Assembly: GCA_030613225.1 (NCBI GenBank)
Contig: JAUWMJ010000060.1
Coordinates: forward strand, 1 to 10,600
Direction of reading: 5' to 3'
Length of the DNA: 10,600 nucleotides
Source of the DNA: Desulfobacterales bacterium
Lineage (GTDB): Bacteria > Desulfobacterota > Desulfobacteria > Desulfobacterales > JAUWMJ01
In this document: in pieces, positions 1 to 6,151 of the stretch
How the letters are laid out: the number at the start of each line of letters is the position of its first letter
How positions within the stretch are numbered: the stretch's first letter is position 1
Notes under the pieces: model-generated
Seen by the model: the letters and a program-made list of their open reading frames with translations, nothing else
The model's database searches: none
Told to the model about the DNA's origin: nothing
Program-made: the position numbers and the translations under genes

Positions 1-63
1 AAAAACTTCCATTTTTCAAAGTCGGCAAAGAATTAAAACATCGGGTAGATCATATATAATAAC

Positions 64-138
64 GGGCGGTTAACTCAGCGGGAGAGTGCCACCTTCACAC
101 GGTGGAAGTCACTGGTTCAAACCCAGTACCGCCCACCA
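64..138 (+). tRNA. tRNA-Val (anticodon CAC), with encoded CCA
   Basis: A full cloverleaf can be drawn. The acceptor stem GGGCGGT (64-70) pairs with ACCGCCC (128-134). The D arm is ACTC/GAGT. The anticodon stem CCACC (89-93) pairs with GGTGG (101-105) around the loop TTCACAC, giving anticodon CAC at 96-98, which reads the valine codon GTG. The T arm is ACTGG/CCAGT with loop TTCAAAC. The discriminator is A135 and CCA is encoded at 136-138. The 3' part, from the first base of the anticodon loop onward, is the left attachment core of the integrated element. The element therefore carries the tRNA 3' end and leaves a functional gene after integration. Confidence 0.95.
94..138 (+). repeat. attL core: 45-bp tRNA 3' end
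   Basis: This 45-base stretch is repeated exactly at 8272-8316. It begins at the first base of the tRNA anticodon loop and ends with CCA. Homology stops abruptly at both edges (c at 93 versus g at 8271; a at 139 versus g at 8317). An integrase gene ends six bases inside it. This is the classic arrangement of a tyrosine-recombinase island in a tRNA gene. The anticodon stem CCACC/GGTGG, with a 7-base spacer, is the likely inverted core-type integrase site. Confidence 0.93.
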
Positions 139-144
139 ATATAA

Positions 145-1284
145 TCAAGGGGTTACGGTTAATGCCGAATCCCTTTTTTGTGTTTTGGTTGCCATTTGGT
201 CACCATTTGTTTCAAAAACTGCATTTTCCAACCTGCAGGCGGCTTCCTGATTTACCGGTTTTATCAAGTGAGCATACACATTCCAAGTCACAGATGGGGT
301 TGAATGTCCCAATTGAGACTGTATGTATTTGATGTTTTCGCCCTGTTCAATCAAAAGGCTTGCAAAGGTATGCCGCATATCATGAAATCGTATTTTGGGT
401 ATCTTAGCGGCCTTTAAAGCGGGGTTAAAGTGTCGGCTAACCAAATTGTTATGATTAATAGGCTTTCCGGCCTGATTTGGAAATACAAGATCGAGTTCAC
501 ATACAGGACAAGCCAGCTTCCACTTTTTTAACCTGGTTATTACTTTTGGCCCTATATCGATTTTACGCCTTGAAGTGCCCGTTTTTACATCAAAGAACAT
601 TTGATGGTTGTAAGTCCTTTGAATGTGAATTTGACTATTATCCCAATCGACATCGGGCCATTTCAGGCCTAAAAGTTCACCTTGCCGGGCGCCGCTCATA
701 ATCGCCAGTAAAAACAAAGTGCGATATTTCCGATTCGTCACCGCTTCTAAAAGGTTATTTATTTCCTCAATGGTCAGTATTCGTATCTTTTTCCTTTTCT
801 CCCCGCCCTGGCCCCGGGGCCTTTCGGCATCCCTGACCGGATTATAATCAATATACCTGTGCCGGACGGCATAAGCCATTATTTGACCTAAAGACACAAG
901 TATCTTTCTTAGGGTTAAAATGTTCATGCCCTGTTTTTGCCTGCTCGTAATATATTTTTCAATTCTTGCCACGGAGATCCGGTTAATCCTCAGGCTGTCA
1001 AGATCATGGAAGTGTTTGACGGTATGACCCTTATAAACATCCCATGTTGATTCCCGGAGGTTCTGCTTTTTATGTTCAAGCCAGTCTTTTGCAACTTCCG
1101 AAAACAGAGGGATGTTCTTTGTTGGAATAAACGCCCTTCTGTCAACCTGATCCTCGATTTCTCTTAAAAGCTTTTTCGCTTGGGTTTTATTTGCTTTTTT
1201 AGGTAGCACCTTTAAACGCCGCCGACCATGTTGGTCATAAAAATCAACGGCCCATTTGCCCTTTCTTTTGGTTACGCAAGCCAT
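145..1284 (-). CDS. int: Tyrosine recombinase (phage-type integrase)
   Basis: A site-specific recombinase expected to integrate and excise the element at tRNA-Val, 379 aa. An N-terminal arm-binding region (about 1-55) is followed by a SAM-like core-binding domain (about 60-155) and a C-terminal catalytic domain (about 165-345). The catalytic set is complete: R200 in SGARQGELLGL, K241 in TSRRKID, H301 and R304 in FHDMRH, H327 in QLGHS and nucleophile Y337 in NVYAHL. I chose the start at 1284 (MACVTKRKG), not an ATG six codons earlier, because AAAGGAGGGGG sits just before it and overlaps the upstream ATG. The gene ends 6 bp from attL, and its 3' end contains a probable arm-type site (186-208). 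It could be read from the promoter near 1842-1870 through the 85-aa gene; a 127-bp gap separates the two genes. Confidence 0.96.
   Translation of the reverse strand: MACVTKRKGKWAVDFYDQHGRRRLKVLPKKANKTQAKKLLREIEDQVDRRAFIPTKNIPLFSEVAKDWLEHKKQNLRESTWDVYKGHTVKHFHDLDSLRINRISVARIEKYITSRQKQGMNILTLRKILVSLGQIMAYAVRHRYIDYNPVRDAERPRGQGGEKRKKIRILTIEEINNLLEAVTNRKYRTLFLLAIMSGARQGELLGLKWPDVDWDNSQIHIQRTYNHQMFFDVKTGTSRRKIDIGPKVITRLKKWKLACPVCELDLVFPNQAGKPINHNNLVSRHFNPALKAAKIPKIRFHDMRHTFASLLIEQGENIKYIQSQLGHSTPSVTWNVYAHLIKPVNQEAACRLENAVFETNGDQMATKTQKRDSALTVTP
186..208 (+). repeat. Left copy of a 23-bp arm-type repeat (candidate integrase arm site)
   Basis: This 23-bp sequence lies inside the integrase C-terminal codons, 47 bp from attL. 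It matches 8113-8135 in the same orientation at 21 of 23 positions; the two differences are adjacent (at versus gg at positions 9-10). It contains two related motifs, TGGTTGCCA and TGGTCACCA, the second nearly palindromic. Direct repeats in both arms flanking a core are typical of lambda-type integrase arm sites. That function is inferred. Confidence 0.6.
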
Positions 1285-1411
1285 TAAACCCCCTCCTTTC
1301 ATTATTTTATTTTAGTCCCAGCTGAGGGAAAGGATAAATGCGCCCGGTTTGCTTGATACCGGAAGGATCCAGCTTCCCGGGCTCAATTATTGAATCCTCT
1401 TGCCACATGCA

Positions 1412-1669
1412 TCACGCTGGATATAATGCGTTTTCTATAACTTTCAGATCTTTTATCACTTCATCCATAAAGCTTATAGCACCCCAAATGGGGGTATTGT
1501 TGTTATCTTCCTTTTCTTCTGAATAACTGCCTTTGTACTGATAGTTTGGAATATAGATATCACCTTGTGCCACCTGTTCCACTAATAATGAAATCACCCC
1601 TAACTTGTTAATTAAATCTGATAGGTCAATCGAAAAGTCTTTGCGTTTAATGTTGTCTTTACAAATCAT
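1412..1669 (-). CDS. Hypothetical 85-aa protein
   Basis: A small, fairly acidic protein that I do not recognise. It reads as a mostly helical, soluble product: a hydrophobic helix at about 14-33 (DLSDLINKLGVISLLVEQ), a polar Tyr/Asn-rich middle (about 38-60) and an amphipathic C-terminal helix (WGAISFMDEVIKDLKVIENAL). No membrane segment or zinc motif is visible. The coding call is supported by the AAAGGAGG ribosome-binding site ending 6 bases before the ATG, and by the ATGA overlap with the 45-aa leader ORF upstream. It sits between the small terminase gene and the integrase. A role in regulation or helper interference is possible, but nothing in the sequence proves it. Confidence 0.7.
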   Translation of the reverse strand: MICKDNIKRKDFSIDLSDLINKLGVISLLVEQVAQGDIYIPNYQYKGSYSEEKEDNNNTPIWGAISFMDEVIKDLKVIENALYPA

Positions 1670-1803
1670 GTCAGACCTCCTTTAAAATAAAAAACCGCCC
1701 TGGAGCACTTAAGGCTTAATAACAAGCCTTTTTGGTCGTTGCCGATACCAAACTCCAGAGCGGTTTTAATTTTAAGATTTGTTTTAAATAAAAAATAGAT
1801 CAT
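1666..1803 (-). CDS. 45-aa leader ORF, translationally coupled to the 85-aa gene
   Basis: The ORF begins ATG ATC TAT TTT and has a GGGAGG site 9 bases upstream. It lies about 32 bases downstream of the -10 of a near-consensus promoter. Its stop codon overlaps the start of the 85-aa gene as ATGA. The peptide is hydrophobic and basic (MIYFLFKTNLKIK...). Almost the whole ORF lies in a long dyad that ends in a T-tract, so it may be a leader peptide whose translation controls folding or termination of the transcript rather than a functional protein. It was found by reading the minus strand directly. Start, promoter spacing and overlap are seen; the regulatory role is inferred. Confidence 0.45.
   Translation of the reverse strand: MIYFLFKTNLKIKTALEFGIGNDQKGLLLSLKCSRAVFYFKGGLT
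1687..1769 (-). terminator. Three-armed dyad with T-tract (attenuator or terminator)
   Basis: On the minus strand the outer arms AAAACCGCTCTGGAG and CTCCAGGGCGGTTTT pair over 15 positions with one weak G-T pair. They enclose two further hairpins: TTTGGT...ACCAAA and AAGGCTT...AAGCCTT. The outer stem is followed by TTTTTTATTTT and then at once by the Shine-Dalgarno site of the 85-aa gene. It can act as a rho-independent terminator of minus-strand transcripts. On the plus strand the stem also runs into a T-rich tract, so it may work in both directions. Confidence 0.6.
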
Positions 1804-1834
1804 AACGGTGATCCTCCCGGTTATTAATTTTAAG

Positions 1835-1901
1835 TGAACCTATGATACAATTGTTCTTTACATTTGTCAATCCTTGTTTTTGTTTTTGAACATATGATAC
1901 A
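1835..1901. repeat. Pair of 15-bp direct repeats spaced 52 bp (candidate operators)
   Basis: TGAACCTATGATACA at 1835-1849 and TGAACATATGATACA at 1887-1901 differ at one base and start 52 bp apart, close to five turns of B-DNA. The first covers the -10 of the promoter. The second lies 17 bp upstream of the -35 and overlaps a weaker candidate -10 (TATGTT on the minus strand). The geometry suggests operators bound cooperatively, perhaps with looping. The binding protein is unknown; the 268-aa or 59-aa proteins are candidates. Confidence 0.5.
1842..1870 (-). promoter_or_regulatory. Near-consensus sigma70 promoter for leader ORF / 85-aa gene / int
   Basis: On the minus strand, TTGACA (1870-1865, a perfect -35) is followed by a 17-base spacer and TATCAT (1847-1842, 5 of 6 matches to the -10). 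It points toward the 45-aa leader ORF (ATG at 1803), the 85-aa gene and the integrase. The -10 lies inside one copy of a 15-bp repeat (1835-1849), suggesting repression by a protein binding that repeat. Confidence 0.7.
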
Positions 1902-1969
1902 TTTTAGGCTTAAACAATGCCCACAACAATAAAAAATACTCCGTGAATTCCGTTTCTTGATGGTAATCC

Positions 1970-2029
1970 CACAAAACAAACCGGCTGCAATTCAAACAAT
2001 CAAAATCTTTCAAGTTTTTTTTGCAGCCG
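1970..2029 (-). terminator. Possible terminator after the small terminase gene
   Basis: Perfect 9-bp inverted arms CGGCTGCAA (1982-1990) and TTGCAGCCG (2021-2029) with a 30-base loop begin 24 bases past the terS stop codon. On the minus strand the stem is followed by GTTTGTTTTG, a broken T-rich tract. The long loop makes it a weak call. Confidence 0.35.
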
Positions 2030-2052
2030 ATGCCAGGCACTTCCGATAATAT

Positions 2053-2523
2053 TTACACTCTGTTTGACGCACCTTGATCCGCCAAAAAAGTCAGGCTTTT
2101 CTTTACTTCCGCCTCCATGAATGCCCTGCGATCACTCGCCGTCGATGTTGTTTTGAATCGTTCGGAAAAACGGCCAGGCAGTTTCAGTAATTCCGTAGTT
2201 ATAGCGGAAACGATACGTTCCCAAGTTTTATCAACCTCGGATGCCGGGATCAGCCTCTTGCGTAGTTTTGCATTTTTTAAAGCCTGGGCATCCGCTCGCT
2301 CAGAAATAAGCCTGGTATTTTCTTCAGAAAAATCAAGAGACCGGTCAGGTTTATCCGGTTTTTCTATTTTATAAAGCAAGGGTAGGGCTTCCTTTGAATT
2401 CCAGACCCAGTTGCCACCAGTGCCCTTTCCAGCAGGTTTTAAATTAGAGGCCAGAACCTTACGCTTTACAGTCCGTCGGGTCTGTCCTGAAAATTCGGCC
2501 ATTTTATTAAAAGAAATATCCAT
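2053..2523 (-). CDS. terS: Small terminase subunit-like DNA packaging protein (Nu1/TerS type)
   Basis: A 156-aa protein with the layout of Nu1-like phage packaging proteins. The N-terminal winged-HTH region (about 1-45, FNKMAEFSGQTRRTVKRKV) would bind the packaging site. A charged helical stretch follows (about 64-95, ENTRLISERADAQALKNAKLRKRLIPASEV), then a C-terminal helical segment (about 96-145, TWERIVSAITTELLKLPGRFSERF) typical of the oligomerisation and large-subunit-contact part. The start is supported by GAAGGAAA upstream. No large terminase gene accompanies it. In phage satellites a lone TerS redirects the helper's large subunit to satellite DNA, which is the inferred role here. The gap upstream of it carries dyads and repeats that could be its recognition site. 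An alternative is a general HTH regulator, but the LIPASEV-type central segment favours TerS. Confidence 0.8.
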   Translation of the reverse strand: MDISFNKMAEFSGQTRRTVKRKVLASNLKPAGKGTGGNWVWNSKEALPLLYKIEKPDKPDRSLDFSEENTRLISERADAQALKNAKLRKRLIPASEVDKTWERIVSAITTELLKLPGRFSERFKTTSTASDRRAFMEAEVKKSLTFLADQGASNRV

Positions 2524-2981
2524 ATCTGCTTTCCTTCATTTACTTGTGGTGATGGTGTCCCTTTTGAAAAAAGTCATTTCTGCGTGAAGACCGCAATTCT
2601 ACGTTACCCGCACAATAAGTGCGCCAGAAGGACCCGCACACCCCCCTATTGATGATGGGGGGTATTTATTACCCCGGCTTCCTGGTACGGGCAATTTATA
2701 TAGCAGTAATCATTGACCGCTAATAGGCTGGCCTTCTAAGCGTCAGCGAAATAGAACTGTTCGATGTCAATGTTCATTCTTAAGGGATATCATCCCCCCA
2801 CACCTGGGCTAAGCCGTCCAAGGCCAGCCCAGGCTTACAGGGAATCCCTGACCCTACGAACCAACGGCCAGGTTGGTCGATCCCTATCGGTTGGTGAATG
2901 TGGTCATGCGGGGAAAGAAAAAAACAAAAACCCCTGCGGAACCATTCACTAAGACGCCTTTCCGCCCAAACGTTATTGCTA
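2524..2981. other. 458-bp noncoding gap between capsid and small terminase genes, rich in dyads
   Basis: I see no convincing gene here. Present are ACCCGCACA twice (2606-2614 and 2632-2640, 26 bp apart) around CGCAC-type dyads, and a 7-bp stem ACCCCCC/GGGGGGT (2640-2646/2657-2663). There are also an 8-bp stem CCTGGGCT/AGCCCAGG (2803-2810/2826-2833), CAGGGAATCCCTG (2838-2850), and ACCAAC/GTTGGT (2860-2865/2872-2877). The position just upstream of terS is where cos or pac sites often lie, so a packaging site is a reasonable guess. A structured RNA or the scar of deleted head genes are alternatives. Confidence 0.5.
2917..2965 (-). terminator. Possible rho-independent terminator after the capsid gene
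   Basis: On the minus strand, about 16 bases past the capsid stop, GCGGAA (2965-2960) pairs with TTCCGC (2941-2936). AGGGG and the T-rich tract TTTTTGTTTTTTTC follow. The stem is short and the loop is 18 bases, so strength is uncertain. It would separate capsid transcription from the terS region. Confidence 0.4.
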
Positions 2982-4238
2982 CTATGTCAGTGCATCCAAC
3001 ATTGCCGCAAAACTTTCCGCGTGCCGAACACCGATATCTGCACTCTGGAAAGCCGTGACCCGAATCTTGCCGCTCGCGCTTCCAGAGTATGGATCGACCA
3101 GAAGATCGATGCCAGACCAGAGGGCTATGATAAGGTCTGCCCAATTGCCGAAAAAGACACCGCTGCAAACACCGCTTGCCGTGCCCTTTGTTAGCGTTGA
3201 AGATACCGAATTTGTAACAAGAGCTTTATGCCCATTAAGAGGCGTTGCCGCTGATCTATTGTCCCAAACACGGCGATCCCCATGGGTTTCGGAAATAAAG
3301 GTTTTTTTCAGCTTTCCACGAACCTTAGTGTTTGTGATATAATTTAAATTCCCAACATCTGCATTATCCTGGGCAACTTCGGTTTCCAGATCAATGATAT
3401 CATCGTCGACAGGAGCGGCTCCGTTCGTTCCGCCTGCAACACTGCCTATACCAGAAGTGGCTGCAATGCCTGTGGGCTGATTGTTCGAACCGGTACCATG
3501 CAGGCCTGCGGTGTCCAGAGCGATGGCCAATACTCTTGCAAGGTCGTTTCGGATAAAATTTTCAACCGATATAGACGACTGTATAACCAGCTTGCGCGAG
3601 TACTCTGTCATACCCCCAAGCGTCTTAGGTGATAATACAAGCTGGGCGAACGTTTGCTGACTTTCTGTGATGCTATCACCCTCAGCAAGCCAATAAGCGA
3701 CTGCACCGCCTGACTGTTTCGGGATCGCTACGTCCCCGATTAAGTCGTCAATTATAGTTGCGCCTGCTGCCATAAGCACCGCTTTATTGTGGAGACTTTC
3801 GATAAAGGACTGTGGCAGGATCTCGGTACCGACAAGATGACCGCCGGCTGCATCCGTTCCGACAGTCAGGTCACGCTTTAACACGTCTGGGGGTACAAAC
3901 AAGCCTCGGGCTGCGTGTTTCGTAAGCTTCCCGAACTCATCTGAAACCTCTCTTTCAAAGGCGGCATCTTTAAGATAAGCCGGGTTAGATGGGTTTGACA
4001 TGAACAAGATTGCTTTTCGCATCGAATAGCTATCCGCTTCCCTTGGGCTTAGCCCCAGTTCAGGACTTGTTTCCCCAACAGGTTTAGGCGTGGAAACTTT
4101 GGAAAGTATGAAGTTTCTGAAAGCCTCCACCGATGTTTCATCATTCACAGCCGCCGCCGCTTCTGTTAAAAAGCCGCGATGTTTGCCGAGGGCTATAATC
4201 TCTTTGATTCTGTACTCTTCTTTTCGTTCATCGTTCAT
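2982..4238 (-). CDS. HK97-fold phage major capsid protein
   Basis: A 418-aa shell protein. Residues 1-75 are charged and helical (RIKEIIALGKHRGFLTEAA...SVEAFRNFILSKVS) and resemble the delta/scaffolding segment found before HK97-type capsid proteins and at the junction of protease-capsid fusions. Family-typical motifs follow: GGHLVGTEILPQSFIESL (about 122-139), the E-loop/spine region with AEGDSITESQQTF and GGMTEYSRKL (about 165-207), GTGSNNQPTGIAA (238-250), and a C-terminal IGVRHAESFAAM (about 402-413). AGAAGGA precedes the ATG by 7-8 bases. Length is normal for the family and the frame is intact. A retained delta segment normally needs a maturation protease, yet no protease, portal or connector gene is in the element, so these would have to come from a helper phage. 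It is preceded by a palindrome-rich region and followed by a possible terminator. Confidence 0.9.
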   Translation of the reverse strand: MNDERKEEYRIKEIIALGKHRGFLTEAAAAVNDETSVEAFRNFILSKVSTPKPVGETSPELGLSPREADSYSMRKAILFMSNPSNPAYLKDAAFEREVSDEFGKLTKHAARGLFVPPDVLKRDLTVGTDAAGGHLVGTEILPQSFIESLHNKAVLMAAGATIIDDLIGDVAIPKQSGGAVAYWLAEGDSITESQQTFAQLVLSPKTLGGMTEYSRKLVIQSSISVENFIRNDLARVLAIALDTAGLHGTGSNNQPTGIAATSGIGSVAGGTNGAAPVDDDIIDLETEVAQDNADVGNLNYITNTKVRGKLKKTFISETHGDRRVWDNRSAATPLNGHKALVTNSVSSTLTKGTASGVCSGVFFGNWADLIIALWSGIDLLVDPYSGSASGKIRVTAFQSADIGVRHAESFAAMLDALT

Positions 4239-4294
4239 TTTAAAAATCCTTCTTTGCCATTTCCCAAATAAAAAAGCTCTGGGATATCAGCACG

Positions 4295-4588
4295 TTAAGC
4301 TTGTCCGAATAGTGCCCAAACGGGCGCCGGCACTTGCTGACACTTGACGTCAAGTGACCACAAGGGGACAAACGTTGTTAAAATGCAAAAAAGCCAGAGC
4401 TTTCCAGAGCTCATTCTTAACCTATTTCTTACCAAGAAAATAGGCTGAGGATGTTTAGCCTTTTCAGTTCGCGGGTTTCCAGACCATTGAACCTTCAAGG
4501 CGACATATAAAGCTTTCTTCCAGCTCGCAAGCGACCAAGCTTTTGAGCGGTTAAAAGCAAATTCATAATATTTTTTAAAAATTCTCAT
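4295..4588 (-). CDS. Doubtful 97-aa ORF between helicase and capsid genes
   Basis: The first ~45 residues (MRIFKKYYEFAFNRSKAWSL..., then KKALYVALKVQW) look like small basic, aromatic-rich proteins often encoded in phages. The C-terminal half (about 55-97) is compositionally unlike a phage protein and runs over strong DNA palindromes (4311-4356), so it may be read-through into noncoding sequence. The Shine-Dalgarno site is weak (GGAAAAATC). Either a short real gene has lost its natural end, or the ORF is chance. No function can be assigned. Confidence 0.3.
   Translation of the reverse strand: MRIFKKYYEFAFNRSKAWSLASWKKALYVALKVQWSGNPRTEKAKHPQPIFLVRNRLRMSSGKLWLFCILTTFVPLWSLDVKCQQVPAPVWALFGQA
4311..4356. 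promoter_or_regulatory. Palindrome cluster upstream of the capsid gene
   Basis: CACTTGACGTCAAGTG (4341-4356) is a perfect 16-bp palindrome. Next to it, AGTGCC (4311-4316) and GGCACT (4329-4334) form an inverted pair, with GCCC/GGGC nested inside. The cluster lies 73-118 bp upstream of the capsid start codon on the strand being read. I find no convincing sigma70 promoter beside it, so it may be the site of an activator (satellite- or helper-encoded) or of a repressor. Confidence 0.4.
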
Positions 4589-4625
4589 GTCAAGATTTTT
4601 CCAGTTTTTGCCGTTTTGTACGCTT

Positions 4626-4650
4626 CGATAATAAACGATTATCGTTTTTT
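4626..4650 (+). terminator. Plus-strand rho-independent terminator, antisense to the operon
   Basis: CGATAAT (4626-4632) and ATTATCG (4638-4644) form a perfect 7-bp stem with a 5-base loop, followed by TTTTTT (4645-4650) on the plus strand. All genes here are on the minus strand, so if active it would stop antisense transcription. On the minus strand the stem has no trailing T-run. It overlaps the end of the 44-aa ORF. Confidence 0.45.
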
Positions 4651-4773
4651 AGTTTCCTTGATAGCCGTGACTTTCCGCCATATGCGACTGAAAGAAATTT
4701 TTCGAGTTTTAGCAAATTTGCGCCCGAAAGAAGATAAATCATTCTTCTTAGATACGGTTTTTAAAAATTTCAT
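4639..4773 (-). CDS. Small basic 44-aa protein downstream of helicase
   Basis: The peptide begins MKFLKTVSKKNDLSSF and ends AIKETKKR. About two fifths of its residues are Lys or Arg and very few are acidic, so it would be strongly basic and could bind nucleic acid. The helicase stop codon lies within the candidate ribosome-binding site (TGAGGAA, about 10 bases before the ATG), so the two could be co-translated. I do not recognise a family. A longer start at 4830 would overlap the helicase end and has no good ribosome-binding site. Coding status is moderately supported by spacing only. Confidence 0.4.
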   Translation of the reverse strand: MKFLKTVSKKNDLSSFGRKFAKTRKISFSRIWRKVTAIKETKKR

Positions 4774-4786
4774 AATCCCAGGTTCC

Positions 4787-6151
4787 TCAGATGGGAATTG
4801 TTTCGTTTCTATCTTTTTCATTATAAGCATCTTGGAAGGTTGTTATTTTTGAGAACCAGATTAAATTTATTCGCCTGGTAGGCCCCATTCTCTGCTTCGC
4901 AACATTTAATTCAGCCTTACCTTGCCATTTTTTAAAATCCTCTGTCGGGATGTTGTTTTCATATTTTTTCCGAATATACATTTCATGCCGATATAAGAAC
5001 ATGACCAGATCGGCATCCTGCTCTATGCTCCCTGAATCTTTTAAGTCTGAAAGCATAGGCCTTTTATCGTCTGTACGTTTTTCACATTCGCGATTGAGTT
5101 GACTTAACAAAATAATAGGCAAATTAAGTTCTTTTGCCAGTTGCTTAAAACCCCTGGTAATGCCAGCGATCTCATATGTTTTTGGTTTTGAAATATCCCC
5201 TGTAATTAATTGTAAATAATCGATTATAATCGCTTTGATATTTTCTTTTTTCTTCAACCTTCGCGCTTTCCGGGATATTTCCATGAAGGTGAAACAGTCC
5301 TCATCTTCAATAAAAATGGGTAAATTATACAACCGGCCCGATGTTTCATTTTTTAATATCCATTCATCCCGGGTGAAATGACCATTTCGAAATTTGATTG
5401 AATTTATACCGCTCTCCCCTGAAAGTATCCTGTCATAAAGCTGCGCCCGGCCCATCTCTAGACTAAATATTGCATTAGCAACCCCTTGCCTTGCCATATT
5501 TGTAGAGAAGTTTAGCGCTAATGCCGACTTTCCCATAGACGGCCTCGCTGCTAAAATTATAAGATCTGAATTCTGAAAGCCGCAAGTGATGTGATCGAGG
5601 TCTTTAAACCCTGTAGGAACGCCTGTAATATTTTTTCTTTCTCGAAATATAAACTCGTGGCGGTCTTCAGCCTCCACAACAAGCTCTTTCATATTTTTGT
5701 AAGAACTTTTTTCCTCAAGTTCTAAAGACAGGCTTTTGCGCTGAAATTCATCTAAGATTTTTAGAAAATCTCCGTTGGCCGAATAGCATTGCTGCATTGT
5801 ACGGCTGCAAAGGTTTATGCAGTTTCGGAGCAAGCTGCAGGCCTTTAATTTTTCGCAATAGTATTCCGGTTCAGTGGGTATTGGCTGGGAAGTTATTTTG
5901 CTGAGATAAGCAGCTCCGCCGATTTTATCTAATTTTCCTGTTTGTCGTAACTGCTCATTTACTGTTAACAGATCAACGGGCTTGTTATTAAATCTCAAAT
6001 CCTGAATCACTTTAAACACTTCCTGGTGTGCGGATCTGTAAAAATCATAACTTGTCAGAGAATCTAAAACCTCTTCGCATATTTCCGGGAATAGTAAACA
6101 TCCGGACAAAACACTTTCCTCAAACTCAATATTCTGTGGGGGAAGGTTCAT
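4787..6151 (-). CDS. DnaB-type replicative DNA helicase
   Basis: A 454-aa hexameric 5'-3' helicase expected to unwind DNA at the element's replication fork. The N-terminal DnaB domain (about 6-110) has the typical opening (PPQNIEFEESVLSGCLLFPE) and DFYRSAHQ motif. The RecA-like C-terminal domain (about 175-445) has Walker A ARPSMGKS (202-209, K208), catalytic SLEMG (230-234), Walker B IIIDYLQL (308-315), LLSQLNRE (348-355) and SDLKDSGSIEQDAD (368-381). Length matches chromosomal DnaB (about 450-470 aa), but the genetic setting is phage-like. Its start overlaps the preceding replication gene as ATGA, indicating translational coupling. It probably gives the element replication partly independent of host DnaB; a host or helper primase would still be needed. 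Confidence 0.95.
   Translation of the reverse strand: MNLPPQNIEFEESVLSGCLLFPEICEEVLDSLTSYDFYRSAHQEVFKVIQDLRFNNKPVDLLTVNEQLRQTGKLDKIGGAAYLSKITSQPIPTEPEYYCEKLKACSLLRNCINLCSRTMQQCYSANGDFLKILDEFQRKSLSLELEEKSSYKNMKELVVEAEDRHEFIFRERKNITGVPTGFKDLDHITCGFQNSDLIILAARPSMGKSALALNFSTNMARQGVANAIFSLEMGRAQLYDRILSGESGINSIKFRNGHFTRDEWILKNETSGRLYNLPIFIEDEDCFTFMEISRKARRLKKKENIKAIIIDYLQLITGDISKPKTYEIAGITRGFKQLAKELNLPIILLSQLNRECEKRTDDKRPMLSDLKDSGSIEQDADLVMFLYRHEMYIRKKYENNIPTEDFKKWQGKAELNVAKQRMGPTRRINLIWFSKITTFQDAYNEKDRNETIPI

Noticed and set aside
32..60. tRNA promoter with TATAAT at 55-60
   Set aside because: A start site from this -10 would fall inside the tRNA, and no matching -35 is seen; the tRNA may be processed from a longer transcript.
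1687..1769. Integron attC-like cassette site
   Set aside because: The folded shape is suggestive, but the required RYYYAAC and GTTRRRY core boxes are absent at the ends and no integron integrase is present.
2803..2880. CRISPR-like or tRNA-like array in the gap
   Set aside because: The hairpins differ in sequence and spacing, there are no regular spacers, and no cloverleaf can be drawn.
2884..3194. Overlapping frames of 94-98 codons near the capsid 3' end
   Set aside because: They are shadows of the capsid gene in other frames; the predicted peptides are Cys/Arg-rich and lack start signals.
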